DNA of 64,000 nucleotides. Origin: Sipunculus nudus. Its lineage: Eukaryota > Annelida > Sipuncula > Golfingiida > Sipunculidae. Within the stretch, counting starts at the first letter, position 1, and each line of letters begins with the position of its first letter. A model generated the notes under the pieces. That model was not told where the DNA came from. It ran no database searches and saw only the letters and a program-made list of their open reading frames with translations. A program made the position numbers and the translations under genes. Of this stretch, positions 1-11,848 are shown in pieces. The stretch spans positions 41,102,714 to 41,166,713 of the forward strand of contig CM049320.1 in the NCBI GenBank assembly GCA_026874595.1, given 5' to 3'.

Positions 1-341
1 ATTGTCTTTTCATTAACTTTAACTAGATGAATACTTACATGTAAAATAAATGAATTAAAACCTGGCTTCTTATAAACCAAAAAAGTCTAATGTATTTTTT
101 TGGGGGGGGGGGGGGATATTTTAAAATATTTCTGCAACTACACATAAAATTGACTTGAATTAGGAAATTTCAGTTCTCCATCTATCAGAAATTGTCTAGA
201 GGATTAAGTCTGGTTGATATCAAACATGACATCTAAAAAAGTGATCAGGAAAGGCTACAATGCCAATACTTTAAAAGAGCAATCATCTGGAACAATGAAT
301 GCCTGTGTATTATGTTAACTAAATTAAACAAGTTAGCTTAC

Positions 342-3300
342 CTGTGCCAGGGCATCATGTCCCTTCCTTCCAAGAAGAAAACTTAAGGTCCCAAAGAATC
401 CCAGCCTGACAGAAATACAATGATATCAAGAGTCATAGAACATTCAAGCAAACATATGGTAACCACTTTAAATAAATGTTTATTTCTGCATACTACAATG
501 TCTGAGACTGTTAGCACTTAGCAGTTCAAATAGTGTTGGTATAGGTGGGAATGGTAGCCATTTCCTTACACAAAGTATATCTGAATGGTATAATACTTTT
601 AACCTTTCCTTTTGAAAATGCAGTCACTATCTTGGTTTTAGTGAAAAGGGAAAATGAAAGTCTGCAATTTATATCAAATGTGGCTGCAAAGGATGTTTTC
701 TTTAGACTGAATATAAATACTGATATTAGTTACCTCCTGAAATTAAGGTCTTGATAACATTTTTTCTTTGTATCGATGAACAGCTCTGCAATATAGAAGA
801 GGTTTTATTATACTTATACACTGTGATTCAAATAATCTAATGCCAGATTTTAACGGACACAATGGTCATTTAATATGGGGTTACTGATCTCTACAAATAT
901 ATTTTTAGTATACTTATTAGCAGTAATAATAATTAAATCAGCCAACGGTATTTCAGTTAAGCGCTTCACGCAGTGCTAATACACTGTAGTCATCCCAATG
1001 TCTTTTCATATAACTGCTGCTTTGTATAGTAAGGTTTGCTGGGTTTGACCACCAGGGTAAAATAAAAAGAATTGCAGTCAGACCAATGAGAGCATGCTAC
1101 TGCATTGAGCATTCAGCTCTAAAATTTTAACATGCAACACCCACTCTCACTGGTGTGATTATACCGGGACAAAAGCTCTCATTGATCTAATTGTTGGTTC
1201 TGTGCCAGAAATGGTGTTATCAGACCAATGAGGGCGCGTGTCACATATTTAGAAGTATAGAAGAGCATCCAGTTGGTGTTATGTTAATGGAGAACACCAG
1301 CTTTTGTTGCCACAAACACTTTAACAGGAGTATTTGGTGAGAGTTACCCGTGTTAAATTTCAAAGGGGGTCTTTCACTGAAGCATCAGACGCTTCTACTA
1401 TAAGAACATACATACAGATTGACAGTGGAAGACTTTATTCATCAACATGACTCACTCTATGATACCTACTGAATATTTTTTCACAAAATTAATTTTACAG
1501 AAAAATCATGATAAAACTTATTGACAAGATAAGTATAAGAACGACATTCATCAGACCTTAATTGTTCCTCCTATACATACCTTTAGATACTAATTATAGC
1601 TGTTTATTTCAAACACTTTCTTGACAATCTTATGTAAAAAAAAAACTGTAGAATAACTGTAGAATATATTGTTGCGACAAACAGAGGGGGAGCTACATTT
1701 TTCTTTTATTAGCTAAAATTTATTAACATCCATTTTTTAATTGCTTATTATTTTTTTCAATTTCTTTAATTTACTTCTTAATAAGAATTTTATGGAGAAT
1801 CAAATAAAAAAAGGTAAAGAATTTATAACTTTATTGATTTAACTCCCTTACAATTCTTACCACCATCAAAGAATTTGCCCTGAACATATTCTTCCACCCC
1901 GATCTCTTCCAAGCCGATGGCAACCATGCGGACATTGTTGTCATCAAGCTGAGGCTTCAGGGTAGAAAGCCGCCTCGAGTAGAGGCGGCACAAATGTCAT
2001 CCAAATCGTCGTAAAAATGTGATCATACACGTCTGGTCCTTCCACAAGGTTTCCAGGGCAACCATCTGAAATAAGGTATTTTCATCAGAAATTTTCAGAA
2101 CAAGGGACCCATGGATCTCGAAGCTCAGCTGAATTTGTCTTTAAGGATATGTTTATGAGTTTTCTGAAAATATGGGTCCAGTGATCAGTCGGCTAACCTG
2201 ACTTACCGAACCGGAGTTATAAACCGAAAACTAATTTGAGAATGGATGGGAACTGTGACCTTGACATTTGACCAAGTGTTCCCCCATATTTCAAAAGGAA
2301 CCTTCCCTAAATGGCAGGTGCTCCATGGACAGTTTGAAATAAAAAGTTTGGCTTAAAATGCATCCACAATCTTTCTAAAGAAGTGGGTCCTGTGGCCTTG
2401 ACCTTTGATCTCGTGACCTCCAAATCAAAAGGGTTCTTACCTTTTTGGTGGGTCATATATAAGTCAAGTTTAAAACCAATATGTCAACCCAAACTTGGTT
2501 ATCATCTCGAATCAATTCTGCAGACAGAAAGCCCCTGTGACCTCGACCTTTGATCTTGTGACCCCAAAATCAATCAGGTCTTTTCCCTATTGGCAGATCA
2601 GCTATAAGAGCAACATGGACGGTTTGGAAATGAAAAAATTGGCTTAAAATGCATCCACATTCTTTCTAAATATGTGGGTCCTGTGACCTTGACCTTTGAC
2701 CTCACGACCTCAGAATCATTCGAGTTCTTACATTAGAGTTGGACCATATATAAATCAAGGTAACAATCAATATGTCGATCCCAGCTAAAGTTCTTATCAG
2801 GAAACAAATTTGACAGACATTCAGATAGAAAAACAGGCAAACAGAAGGACAGGGTGATTAATATAGGGCATCAACTTATTCAAGTGGGGCCTTAATGAAC
2901 ATACAAGGGGCAGGACACAGATGAAACCACAGCTGCAAATCTGATAGTATGAATATGATATGGCAGTCTCAAAATATAGGGTTGAGTACGTCAAAAACAG
3001 AAAAAAATACAGGTGGCGCCACCAGTCTTCAGGACTAGGGCATCAACTTATTCAAGTGGGGGCCTTAATGAACACACAAGGGTGCACGACACAGATGAAA
3101 CCACAGTTGCAAATATGATAGTATCAATATAATATGGCAGTCTCAAAATACATATATATTTTGAGCTTTGGTTTCAAATTATTCTGGGGGGTACTTCGAA
3201 GCATCATAGCTCAGAGGTTATGGGTAACAGAGACCTAATTTCAGGTTTACAAGGAGACTTTTTATGGGCCTCCCTGCATGTCAAGATAGAAGATTCTAGA

Positions 3301-5443
3301 TCCTCTTGTTATGATTTGGCCCTATTAAAAGATGACAGCATATTTAAAGGTCTAAAAAATAAAGAGAAAAAAAACTAAAAAATACTAGTGGTGCAACCAG
3401 TCAGCAGAAAGGGATGAAACACCCCATGATCAATATCCTTTCAAAGATTCATGGTGATAAATGCACCAGTTGTTCAGATACTTGAGCTTTTGTATCAAAT
3501 TTCACATTATTCCTGGGGGCACTTCGGAGCTTCATAGCTCTTAAGAATATGGATAACAGAAACCTAATTTCATGTTTTGTATCAAATATTCCATTATTCG
3601 GGGGGGGGGGGGAACTTCGAAGCCTGTCCCATAGCTCTAAGGTTATGGGTAACCGAGACCTAATTTTAGGTTTCCAAGGAGACTTTTCATGGGCCTCCCT
3701 GCAAGTCAAGATACAAGATATAGGTCCAGTCATTACGATTTGTACCCTGTTAACAGATGCAGCATCTTTTAAGGCCTCAAAAAAAAAGAGAAAAAACTTT
3801 ACAAAAATACAGGTGGCGCCACCAGTCTGCAGAACTGATAGAATACTCCATGATCAATATCCATGCAAAGATTCATGAAGATCAATGCATTACCTGTTCA
3901 GATACTTAAGCTTTTGTATCAAATTTCACATTATTCTGGGGGAGGGGGTACTTCGGAGCCCCATAGCATAAAGAATATGGGAAACAGAGACCTAATTTCC
4001 GGTTTCTAAGGAGACTTTTCATAGGCCTCCCTGCATGTCATGATAGAAGATTCTAGGTCCAGTCGTTATGATTTGTGCCCTGTTAACAGATTACAGCATC
4101 TTTTAAGGCGTCAAAAATAGAGAAAAAAATCGTAAAAATTTTAAAAAAAAATACAGGTGGCGCCACCAGTCTGCAGACACTGATGAATCACTCCACGATT
4201 TATATCAATGCGAAGAACCATGGTGATCAATGCATCAGTTGTTCAGATACTTGAGCTTTTGTATCAAATTTTACATTCTTCTAGGGGTACTTCGGAGCCC
4301 AATAGCTTGAAGAATATGGGTAACAGAGACCTTATTTCAGGGTTCCAAGGAGATTTTACATGGACCTCCCTGCATGTCAATTAAGAAGATTCCAGGTCCA
4401 GGGGTTACGATTTGTGCCTGGTTAACGGACGGACGGACTGACGGACAGCTAGACAGACGGACGGACGACGGACAAAGGGTGATCGCTAAAGCTCAGATGA
4501 CTTACAGTCAGCTGAGCTAAAAATGCTACATAAACACAATATGGCATCTTCTGGATTACTCCGTGGAAACAGTATTACAATTAAGAAAATACAGTGTAAA
4601 CAATATCAATTACTGCATAACTCTTGATAGGTAGAGTTGGTGGGGGGGGGGGGGGGGATATGAGAATAACAGACCCCCTGTCACAGCAGGAGATCTCCCC
4701 CAGTGACTGTAACAAATCAGGAACCTTGGCACAGATGACTTTCAGTGACCAGGAACGGGCTAACTGCATCTGGACAAAAGCAATAGATTGTAATAGAGCC
4801 TCAAGAAAAAATTCAATAACTGGCCTAATTTTCAAGCTTTTATTTTCAAATTTCAGATTTAAACAAATTAAATATTTATGTTTACATGCTGTGAAAATTA
4901 AATAACACTATACTCACAGGAAGAAAATGTGCCATGGTCAAGGTTGGGCAACATTTAAGGTACTGATTTTATTTTTATGCTTATAACTTAAAACATTAAC
5001 AAAATTCAGATCAAATTTTGGATTTACAATCGAATCTTATTTTTATAAAGTTATATACTTGGAAAAAAAGTATATAGCTTCAAAAATGTTCATGTTAAGT
5101 CCATTATGTTCGGTCCCATAACTTTAAGAAATTACACTCAACGGAGTTAATTTCTTACATGTATTTAGGAAATATATTGGAAAATACTTCTGATTAATAT
5201 TAAGAAAAAAAGGTGAGTGGTTTTGATATTAGGCAGTCCTGAGGTGTGATAATAGGTTTTTAATGGAAATTTAAGAATTTTCCTTAATTTCCAAAAACAT
5301 AATTAAAACATTTTGAAAATTTGTTATAAGGCTGCAGCTAGCATTTGGAAGAGGAAATTTGGAATTCCTTTATTTTCTCGGTAAGTTACCTGAAAATGCT
5401 CAATTTAGTGTTTTTTTAATAAAAGAAGAGGGATTACATATTA

Positions 5444-5519
<76 letters not shown>

Positions 5520-8500
5520 TAACACTGTGGGACGGGACAGACCCCTCTCTGAGAACTGTCACAGGCATAATTAACATCCATTATTATTAATTCAGTAATC
5601 CAGTCATCCAATAATCATAAAATACTAAAATAAATATCCTACCAGTAGTATTCAGTAAGAGTGGAGTGGGTATAATGAATTTTCCTGGAATCTTGAGGGT
5701 TTATAAAAGGTAAAAATATTTATTTATTTTTCAATTCACATCAAAGGAAATATAAAATATGGTTATATAAATTTTATGTACTGTAGCCAAAACCGTACGC
5801 TTTGAACACAGCCTCCCGGCCCAGTGAACTTCCACTCACACGCTGTGAGAAATAGCAGGATTTTCAGGTTTGGCAACAACCAGTCAGTTTGCGCTGGATA
5901 AAGTAAAATCTGCATTTGAACAAATCTGCAGGACTGGTAGAAGAAATATGAATGGCTTAGCGTGTAAACAAACACAGCTATGCTCGGGACAAGCCCATGT
6001 AGCACGCAATACAGGAAATATGCACACAGTGGGTGATAACTGACCTCAGGCAAGTCAGTATACAGACTGTGTTGAAAGTTGACGATTGCATCGAGTGTAA
6101 TCCAATGGGGGTGGAAAAAGTCTGTGCTACCAAGCGCTTTCCACAGCAGTGTAAAGTGACCGGTACCTCGAAGAACATCCGATTGTGAATGGTGATGCCT
6201 GCAATGTGTTCTGTTAATATTACGCAGGGGGAATTCCACAGAGACAGCAACTCCTGGTAGCCAACCTGACCGCCACCACGGTTTAATGCAGCGGGTAGTG
6301 TAGCGAATAGTTGAGCCTAGCGTAGCCGCTTCTTATGGAGTGTACCAAACCCGTGTCCTCTGGACTTACTCAGGCTACTCACCAGAGGTTACTCTGTTTC
6401 ACATATACTGGTCTTATTGTTGTTAATCTGTTTATATAGCGATTTATCTAATGAGATTAAATGATATTGTGTGGCAATGCACAGATGCATAGTGGCTCAC
6501 TAATTAAACTGCCATTACTGACCAGTGAACAGTTCAACCTGTCTGAACGACCATGTGTAAAATGCAGGCAACTGGCTATTACGACCACTGGTTATCAGTG
6601 CCTTTCGAAATTCTTTTATATTCTATATAAATAGACCCTGTGAAATATGACCACATGGCTTTGACAGATGATGGACATTTTTCAAAACCTTAGTGAAATA
6701 TTACGAATAAATTTACTAATAGTGCAACACTGAGCTATTCCTTGACCCGTCGGTTGATTACCTATGCGTGAAGTTGCCACAGGTTCACTGTCCATTTTAT
6801 TTTTGTACGCTTGTCCGAACACAAACTGCGGCCCCTGCCCTCGACATGTTTCCCTAGCTGGGCTGGCCTAAAACACGGAACGGAACACGGAACACGGAAC
6901 AGGGGCCTAATTCACGGAACGGAACGGAACCGGGTCGGGAAAAATGGTCAAACTATCTTATAATTAGATTAAACCTGACCATATTAAAACCTGACCTAAA
7001 ATCACATTTACTTAATAACTTGTCTCACTTGTCCTTTCAATGCGTAGATATTCGGTTTATATTCAATTCATGCTAATATGGTCAGGTTTAATCTAATTAT
7101 AAGATAGTTTGACCATTTTTCCCGACCCGGTTCCGTTCCGTTCCGTGAATTAGGCCCCTGTTCCGTGTTCCGTGTTCCGTTCCGTTCCGTGTTTTAGGTC
7201 AGCCCTCCCTAGCTGCTTCACATAACTGCCTCACACTACCTGCTACTCCACATAAATGGAGGTCCCCCGAAGTTAATCTTTGATCTTTGTCAACGTGGTT
7301 TGTCTTTAATCTATTCAGTGCATTACGTGATAGGCTTTATTACAAAGAGTGAATGATTTATGATGTTCCTAAGAAGCAAGTGATGTCAGTAAACAGTGGC
7401 ATTATCAAACAATTTTGAGTCCTTCGCATTTGTCATGTCAGCAGAGCCTCTATAAATATGGGATCGAATTGTACCTTATCAGAATGCATTTAGCGATTGA
7501 CAATTCACATACAACCCTCTATTATATTCCATTTGTATTTTGCAAATTTAACTGTATTGTCGTAAATTGCTGTCGTAGAGACGATATTAGTACGTCTTGC
7601 AAGACCACGCTTGACTCGACGTGAATTAGAACCCAACGTCATTCAGATGGCTGATAGTCAAGGTATGATTCTGCAAAAACTAAAATTTTAATCAGCTAAA
7701 TGCAAATTCATTTCATTCATATATCAACACATAAAATTACACATAATTACAAAATACATTTAACACATAGATCTTTACTTTTTACAAAATATCTATCTAA
7801 TTGGTAGCCATAAAGATGGTCTAATATGTATAATTCCGCCATACATATGTTATCTAGGTTTGTGCAGTTCCTAAATTTTTTGAACCTGTCTAATAAGACC
7901 ACCTGGCTATTACAACCAATTGAGCCCAGTTCCTATGGTGGTTGCATTAGACGGGTTCGACTGTACTAATTACTTAAAAGTAGTCTGTTTGGCAGTACTG
8001 CCAATGAGACCACACCAAAATGCCAACCAGACAAATTGTGTTTTATAACATGTTGAAAAAGGGGCAAAAGTATCAATGTATGCTTTAGTTTTCATTTTTT
8101 AGTAATTTATGAAATACCTGGATCATAATATTCATTAAATATTTAATAAATTTATATGCTTATTCATATGAAAATAAAGACTTGTTACCTAACTACCAAG
8201 ATAGATCAAACTGCATGAATTACTGACACCTCCACTCTTTATTTTTTTTCTTATACTGTTACTCCATATTCTCATATACTCTGGTCAATATTTATATAAT
8301 TATTAAATTCATTATGATATTGATTATCATATTATATATGACAAAAACTGAGATATGTCCTCAAATATCCATGTATTTTTATGTGTACCTATCTATATTC
8401 AAGGGTAAAATTATGTGGTTTACATTAATGGATTATTTCTCATTGTAATTTTTCATTTTTAATTAGACGTTTTAGTGCTATCCTAGGTACATGTCGGGAT

Positions 8501-8792
8501 ACATATTTGCTTATATTAAATGTATAATTATACTGATTGCTTGATAGCCTAAACGTTTAGCCTCCATTCAGGAAGAAAGTGCGATTAAATAAGAATTGTT
8601 AGCGTTACAGGCCTGTGTTAATTGCCTGAAGAAACCTATCAATCTCTCTACCTGGTAACAGTTTTATACTTGTCCAGGTGATCTGCCTGACCAGGACTTT
8701 AACCTGTAAACCCTCCAAGTCTTCATAACATTACTCACCTCGCCGGATGCCACTGATTTCACCATGTTTTTGGCAATTTTTGCCACATCCAT
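342..8792 (-). CDS. PRXL2B: PRXL2B-like selenoprotein (SelU2 family), copy 1, 3' part off window
   Basis: Coding exons, read on the minus strand: 8739-8792 (MDVAKIAKNMVKSVASGE), 1861-2065, 734-785 and 342-405. All have GT-AG borders and phases that join (0, 1, 2, 0). Exon 2 carries LRRFG-TGA-HLC, where vertebrate PRXL2B has a CxxC redox motif, so the TGA is read as selenocysteine (residue 41). Exon 3 gives LFIDTKKKCYQDLNFR and exon 4 starts LGFFGTLSF, matching the thioredoxin-fold region of PRXL2B, a cytosolic reductase of prostaglandin H2 and prostamide H2. Against copy 2, exon 1 protein is identical; visible differences are 5 in exon 2, 3 in exon 3 and 6 in exon 4, with no frameshift. The start ATG has a strong context (CCACCATGG). 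The last two coding exons and any SECIS lie left of the window, so function cannot be fully judged. Confidence 0.88.
1997..1999 (-). other. PRXL2B: In-frame TGA, predicted selenocysteine codon (copy 1)
   Basis: The plus strand reads tca, so the minus strand reads TGA in the frame of the surrounding exon. It falls at codon 23 of exon 2 and is followed two codons later by TGC, giving UxxC. The exon stays open for 45 codons after it. The same codon is TGA in copy 2. Confidence 0.85.
2101..5290. repeat. 3.2 kb tandem-repeat insertion in intron 1 of PRXL2B copy 1
   Basis: The segment is missing from copy 2, where the flanks are nearly joined (about 32215-32225). It has two tandem blocks. From 2240 to 2850 there are about four monomers of roughly 145 bp built around CCTTGACCTTTGACC. 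From 2870 to 4420 there are about four monomers of 340 to 430 bp, carrying GGTGGCGCCACC at 3012, 3812 and 4156 and a decayed version near 3387. A GGAC-rich tract and a short AGCTCAG/CTGAGCT hairpin (about 4490-4520) close the array. 4520-5290 is plain AT-rich sequence with a poly-G run at 4641-4656. No coding capacity is evident. Confidence 0.75.
4428..4475. repeat. GGAC-rich simple repeat
   Basis: Irregular (GGAC)n with GACA variants at the end of the tandem array in the copy 1 insertion. Confidence 0.8.
5444..5516. repeat. (TA)n microsatellite
   Basis: Alternating TA over about 70 bp. Copy 2 carries the equivalent tract at about 32365-32424, so the microsatellite predates the duplication. 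Confidence 0.95.
5795..6343. other. Copy-1-specific 0.55 kb insertion, unidentified
   Basis: Copy 2 runs straight through this point (about 32698), while copy 1 has about 550 extra bases. Short similar sequences (CCAAAACCGT and CCAAACCCGT) flank the insert and could be an imperfect target-site duplication. No terminal inverted repeat is visible. Base composition is less AT-rich than the flanks. It contains most of a 158-codon open frame on the minus strand (5763-6239) that resembles no family I recognise and overlaps a second frame. I see no splice or start evidence that this is a gene. It may be a fragment of a dispersed repeat. Confidence 0.5.
6861..7205. mobile_element. Foldback MITE with about 120-bp inverted repeats
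   Basis: The left arm starts GGCTGGCCTAAAACACGG and the right end is its reverse complement with few mismatches. The arms run about 6861-6985 and 7073-7205 around an 85-bp spacer, so the whole element can form one long hairpin. It is flanked by direct repeats TCCCTAGCTG (6851-6860 and 7206-7215). Copy 2 has the empty site with a single CCCTAGCTG near 33243, which confirms a true insertion after the duplication. A 9-10 bp target duplication with long terminal inverted repeats is typical of Mutator-like non-autonomous elements. There is no coding capacity. Confidence 0.9.
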
Positions 8793-8936
8793 GGTGGGTA
8801 GAGAAGCAGGGACTCCAAAAAGGAGTCTCTTACAAAATACTGTCAGTAAATAGATGGATTTAAGCCACGCCCACACCCGTCTCCTGGGCTAGCACAAGCT
8901 TGAACCAGAATACGGGTAGTCGACAAGCGACTATAT

Positions 8937-10330
8937 AGTATCCGCCAGAGTGGAACGGGTGAAGTGAGGCATGGATTGTGTGGCAAGGGGAAATAGAGTG
9001 AGGTGTGTTGCATATTAGCATGGATGTCTGCAGCCAAATGTGTATGAAGGTTGCGCCACCTACCACAAAATCCAGAATGCTGTCCAAGTTGTTTACATAT
9101 GCAGAATTTTAGGCAGAAAAGTCAAACCACTACATGTATATGAGTGATTTTATCCCACAGCAGACAAACAGAAGGACTTGTGCAAAAATAGTGGGAGGTG
9201 GCGCCATCAATTTTGTGTATGATTAAGAGCTATGTGAGATCTATACACATGCAAAATTTCATGGGATATGTCCAAGCAGTCCTGAGATATAAGCCTAAAT
9301 GTCTGCAGCGTTTCACATAAATGTAGGTGCCAAAAAAGTCGATAAAGCTACCCAAGATGTATAAACACGCAAAATTTTAGGCAGATAAGTCAAACCACTA
9401 CAGAGATATAAGTAATTATAGCCCACAGCAGACAAACAGACATACGCATTACAAAAAAGGTTGCAGGTGACCCCTCCAGTTTTGTGTATGATAGAGAGCT
9501 ATGTGAGATCTATACACATGCAACATTTTGGCCCAAGCGGTCAAACGGTTCCCGAGATATGAACTTTGATGTCTGCAGCGTAAACTAGAATGTAGGTGGC
9601 GCCACCTGTCATAAAATCAAGAAGGCTGTCTGTGATGTATGAACCTGCAAATTTTTAGGTAGATATGTCAAACCACTGCCGAGATATGAGTGAAATATTC
9701 CAAGGGCAGACAAACAGACAGACGCTGTGCTAAAAAATGGTTGCAGGGCGCGCCACCAGTTTTGCGTATGATAAAGAGCTATGTGAGATCTATACACATG
9801 CAAATTTATAGGAAGATACGTCAAACCAGTCCGATAAACCAGATATAAGCATGGATGTCTGCAGCGTGAACGTGAATATAGGTGGCGCCACCTGTCATAA
9901 AATCAAGATATGCATGCTGAATTTTAGGTGAATTAGTCAAACCACTGCAGAGATATGAGTGATTTTTACCCAAGGCAGACGAACAGATGGACACTGTGCA
10001 AACATGGTTGCAGGTGGAGCCACTATTTTTTGTGTATGTTATAAAGCTATCCAAGGACTATACATTTGTACAATTTTGTTTTCCTGATCAGTCAAATGGT
10101 TCCCCAGATATGTGGGTTTATGTTTCGAAACAGACGCACAAATGGACGCTGCGCAGAGAGGAAAGGTCAGAGGTTAACGCCAATTAATTGGTTAGGCAGT
10201 ACCAGTTCACATGTGACCCGATAGTTGGTGTAAGTTTCGGAAAAATCAGTCCAGTAGTCTCGTCGGAGATCTTCGGAAACGGAACCAGGTCAAAAACATA
10301 GTATCCGCAAAACTTTTTTTTGGCGGATAC
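8937..10330 (+). mobile_element. Terminal-palindrome, internally tandem element A
   Basis: It starts AGTATCCGCCAGAG and ends in a hairpin with arms GTATCCGC and GCGGATAC (10301-10330). Between them are about four monomers of roughly 280 bp, each with a CAGACAAACAGA-type stretch, a GGTGGCGCCACC-like palindrome (perfect 14-mers at 9594 and 9880) and 'TATACACATGC'. Copy 2 lacks the element (near 34940). Two related elements with the same kind of ends lie at 16194-17740 and 18781-19529. A palindromic 3' end with internal tandem repeats and no genes recalls the non-autonomous Helentron-related (HINE) elements of molluscs. That class assignment is inference. Confidence 0.65.
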
Positions 10331-10520
10331 AATTAGACCACATGAATATCAAGAGGTGTATAGGAATTCTTGGAGAGTTTGTCAGCTTGTGACATGAATG
10401 CACGTATTTCGATCTGCAAACAACTTTTGACTGTGACCAGGTTAGCAAATACAAGTTAGGGATGGGGGTATATATAACACGGGGCAATAAACCGCCGCCC
10501 CCCCCCCCCCCATGTTTTTT

Positions 10521-11798
10521 TCCCATCGTTTTGTCTGTCAATCCAGAGTGACACTCAAGTGGGTCTGTCTAAACCGCGGAGAATCCGCGGAAAGATGGAG
10601 AATTCGTGGAGAATTTGCGGAGAGTTCTAACATGCAATGATACTTTTAAATACACTTTAAAATCACTTAAAATCTCACACTTTATTATTTTTAACATATT
10701 TGTTCACTGTTAAATGTCCGAAATAATTAAATATCTGTACATTCACGTAAAATTCGGCTCTCAGTTGTTTGGGCAAGCAGGTTTTTCTCTTGAGATTTAA
10801 TTTGTGCCACGCCAGAGACAACGAAGAGCATCAGGAGACTGTGGGCTATTCGCGATTGCAAATGCAATTGTTTTTTGTTTCAACCCAGAAATTAAAAAAA
10901 ATTGAACATTTTAACCAGGGATTTATGTATATAAACTTAGTTTCTTGTTTCAGTCAGGAATTTTTTCACCATTTAAAACAAAACCATTTCCTTGAATACC
11001 AAAGCCTTAATATAATGCAACTGTAACAATAGGGAATGAATGTGAATGTGGGTTAGGAGATGTATTCGAAGATATGATTATGTGTGACCAAAAAAAAAAA
11101 GAAGAAAAGAATACAGTAATAAGTCGTTTCATTTTAAATGTGCATTTGTCTTTAAAATAACTAAAACAATTAATGAAATTTGTTAAGATTGTGCAAATAT
11201 GATCTTGTACTATTGCTGTATGTATGTGTACATTGTGCTGTATTTTTCATGTTTTAAATTTTTATAATACTCTGTATTATTATGGTTAGAAAGAGGTGTG
11301 GTGTATTTATTCCGACTAAAAAAATTTAATTCTTTAACTGTTATCACAATATACATTTACCATTTTTTCTTTGATTTCATTCAATTCTACTGTGAAGTTG
11401 ATTCACTAGCTTAAAGGTTCAATCTTTGTTTGTGTATAAAGTTTGAAATGCGAATGTTTGTTTTCAACTTTTATTTGTGCATTTAAATTGGGTCTATACT
11501 TTATAAATGGATATAGTGTTTTAGTTATCAATAAATGTAGGTGAAATTATGATTTATTTATTATATGATACTATTTTATTTCGTTCACAACCTGTAAATT
11601 TGATACACGTGCATGGTTTATTTTATTGTTTGTACAAGAAACTGTTGAAATATTAGGTGTTATGCGGTTTCGTTTAAAGATCTGTCTGTGTCAGCTGGTG
11701 ACTCAGACCAGTGTGAGATTTTGCTTAATGCATCCACTCGGCGGTGAGTCTACATTGTTAAAATGCTTAATCATGTACAGAGTTTTTAAAATCCACAC

Positions 11799-11848
<50 letters not shown>

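Larger units (their letters stand above)
1..10520. repeat. Segmental duplication, copy 1 (PRXL2B copy 1 locus)
   Basis: Blocks 1-2100, about 5290-8915 and about 10335-10520 align in the same orientation, with frequent substitutions and small indels, to 29735-32215, 32225-34935 and 34945-35080. Introns and exons both align, so this is a DNA-level duplication and not a retrocopy. Copy 1 is longer because of four insertions absent from copy 2: about 2101-5290, about 5795-6343, 6861-7205 and about 8937-10330. The first three add up to about 4.1 kb, which accounts for the difference in exon 1 to exon 2 spacing between the copies. The left boundary lies outside the window. Confidence 0.9.

Noticed and set aside
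7881-7967. Inverted match to about 6529-6555 as the ends of a 1.4 kb Tc1/mariner element
   Set aside because: The ends are similar (CAACC..GTCT type) but too diverged, and flanking TA duplications are not clear. Not claimed as a feature.
8664-8876. Upstream in-frame extension of PRXL2B exon 1 (start before MDVAK, also at 34726-34932)
   Set aside because: The extension differs between the copies. The MDVAK start has a strong CCACCATGG context and fits the length of known PRXL2B N-termini.
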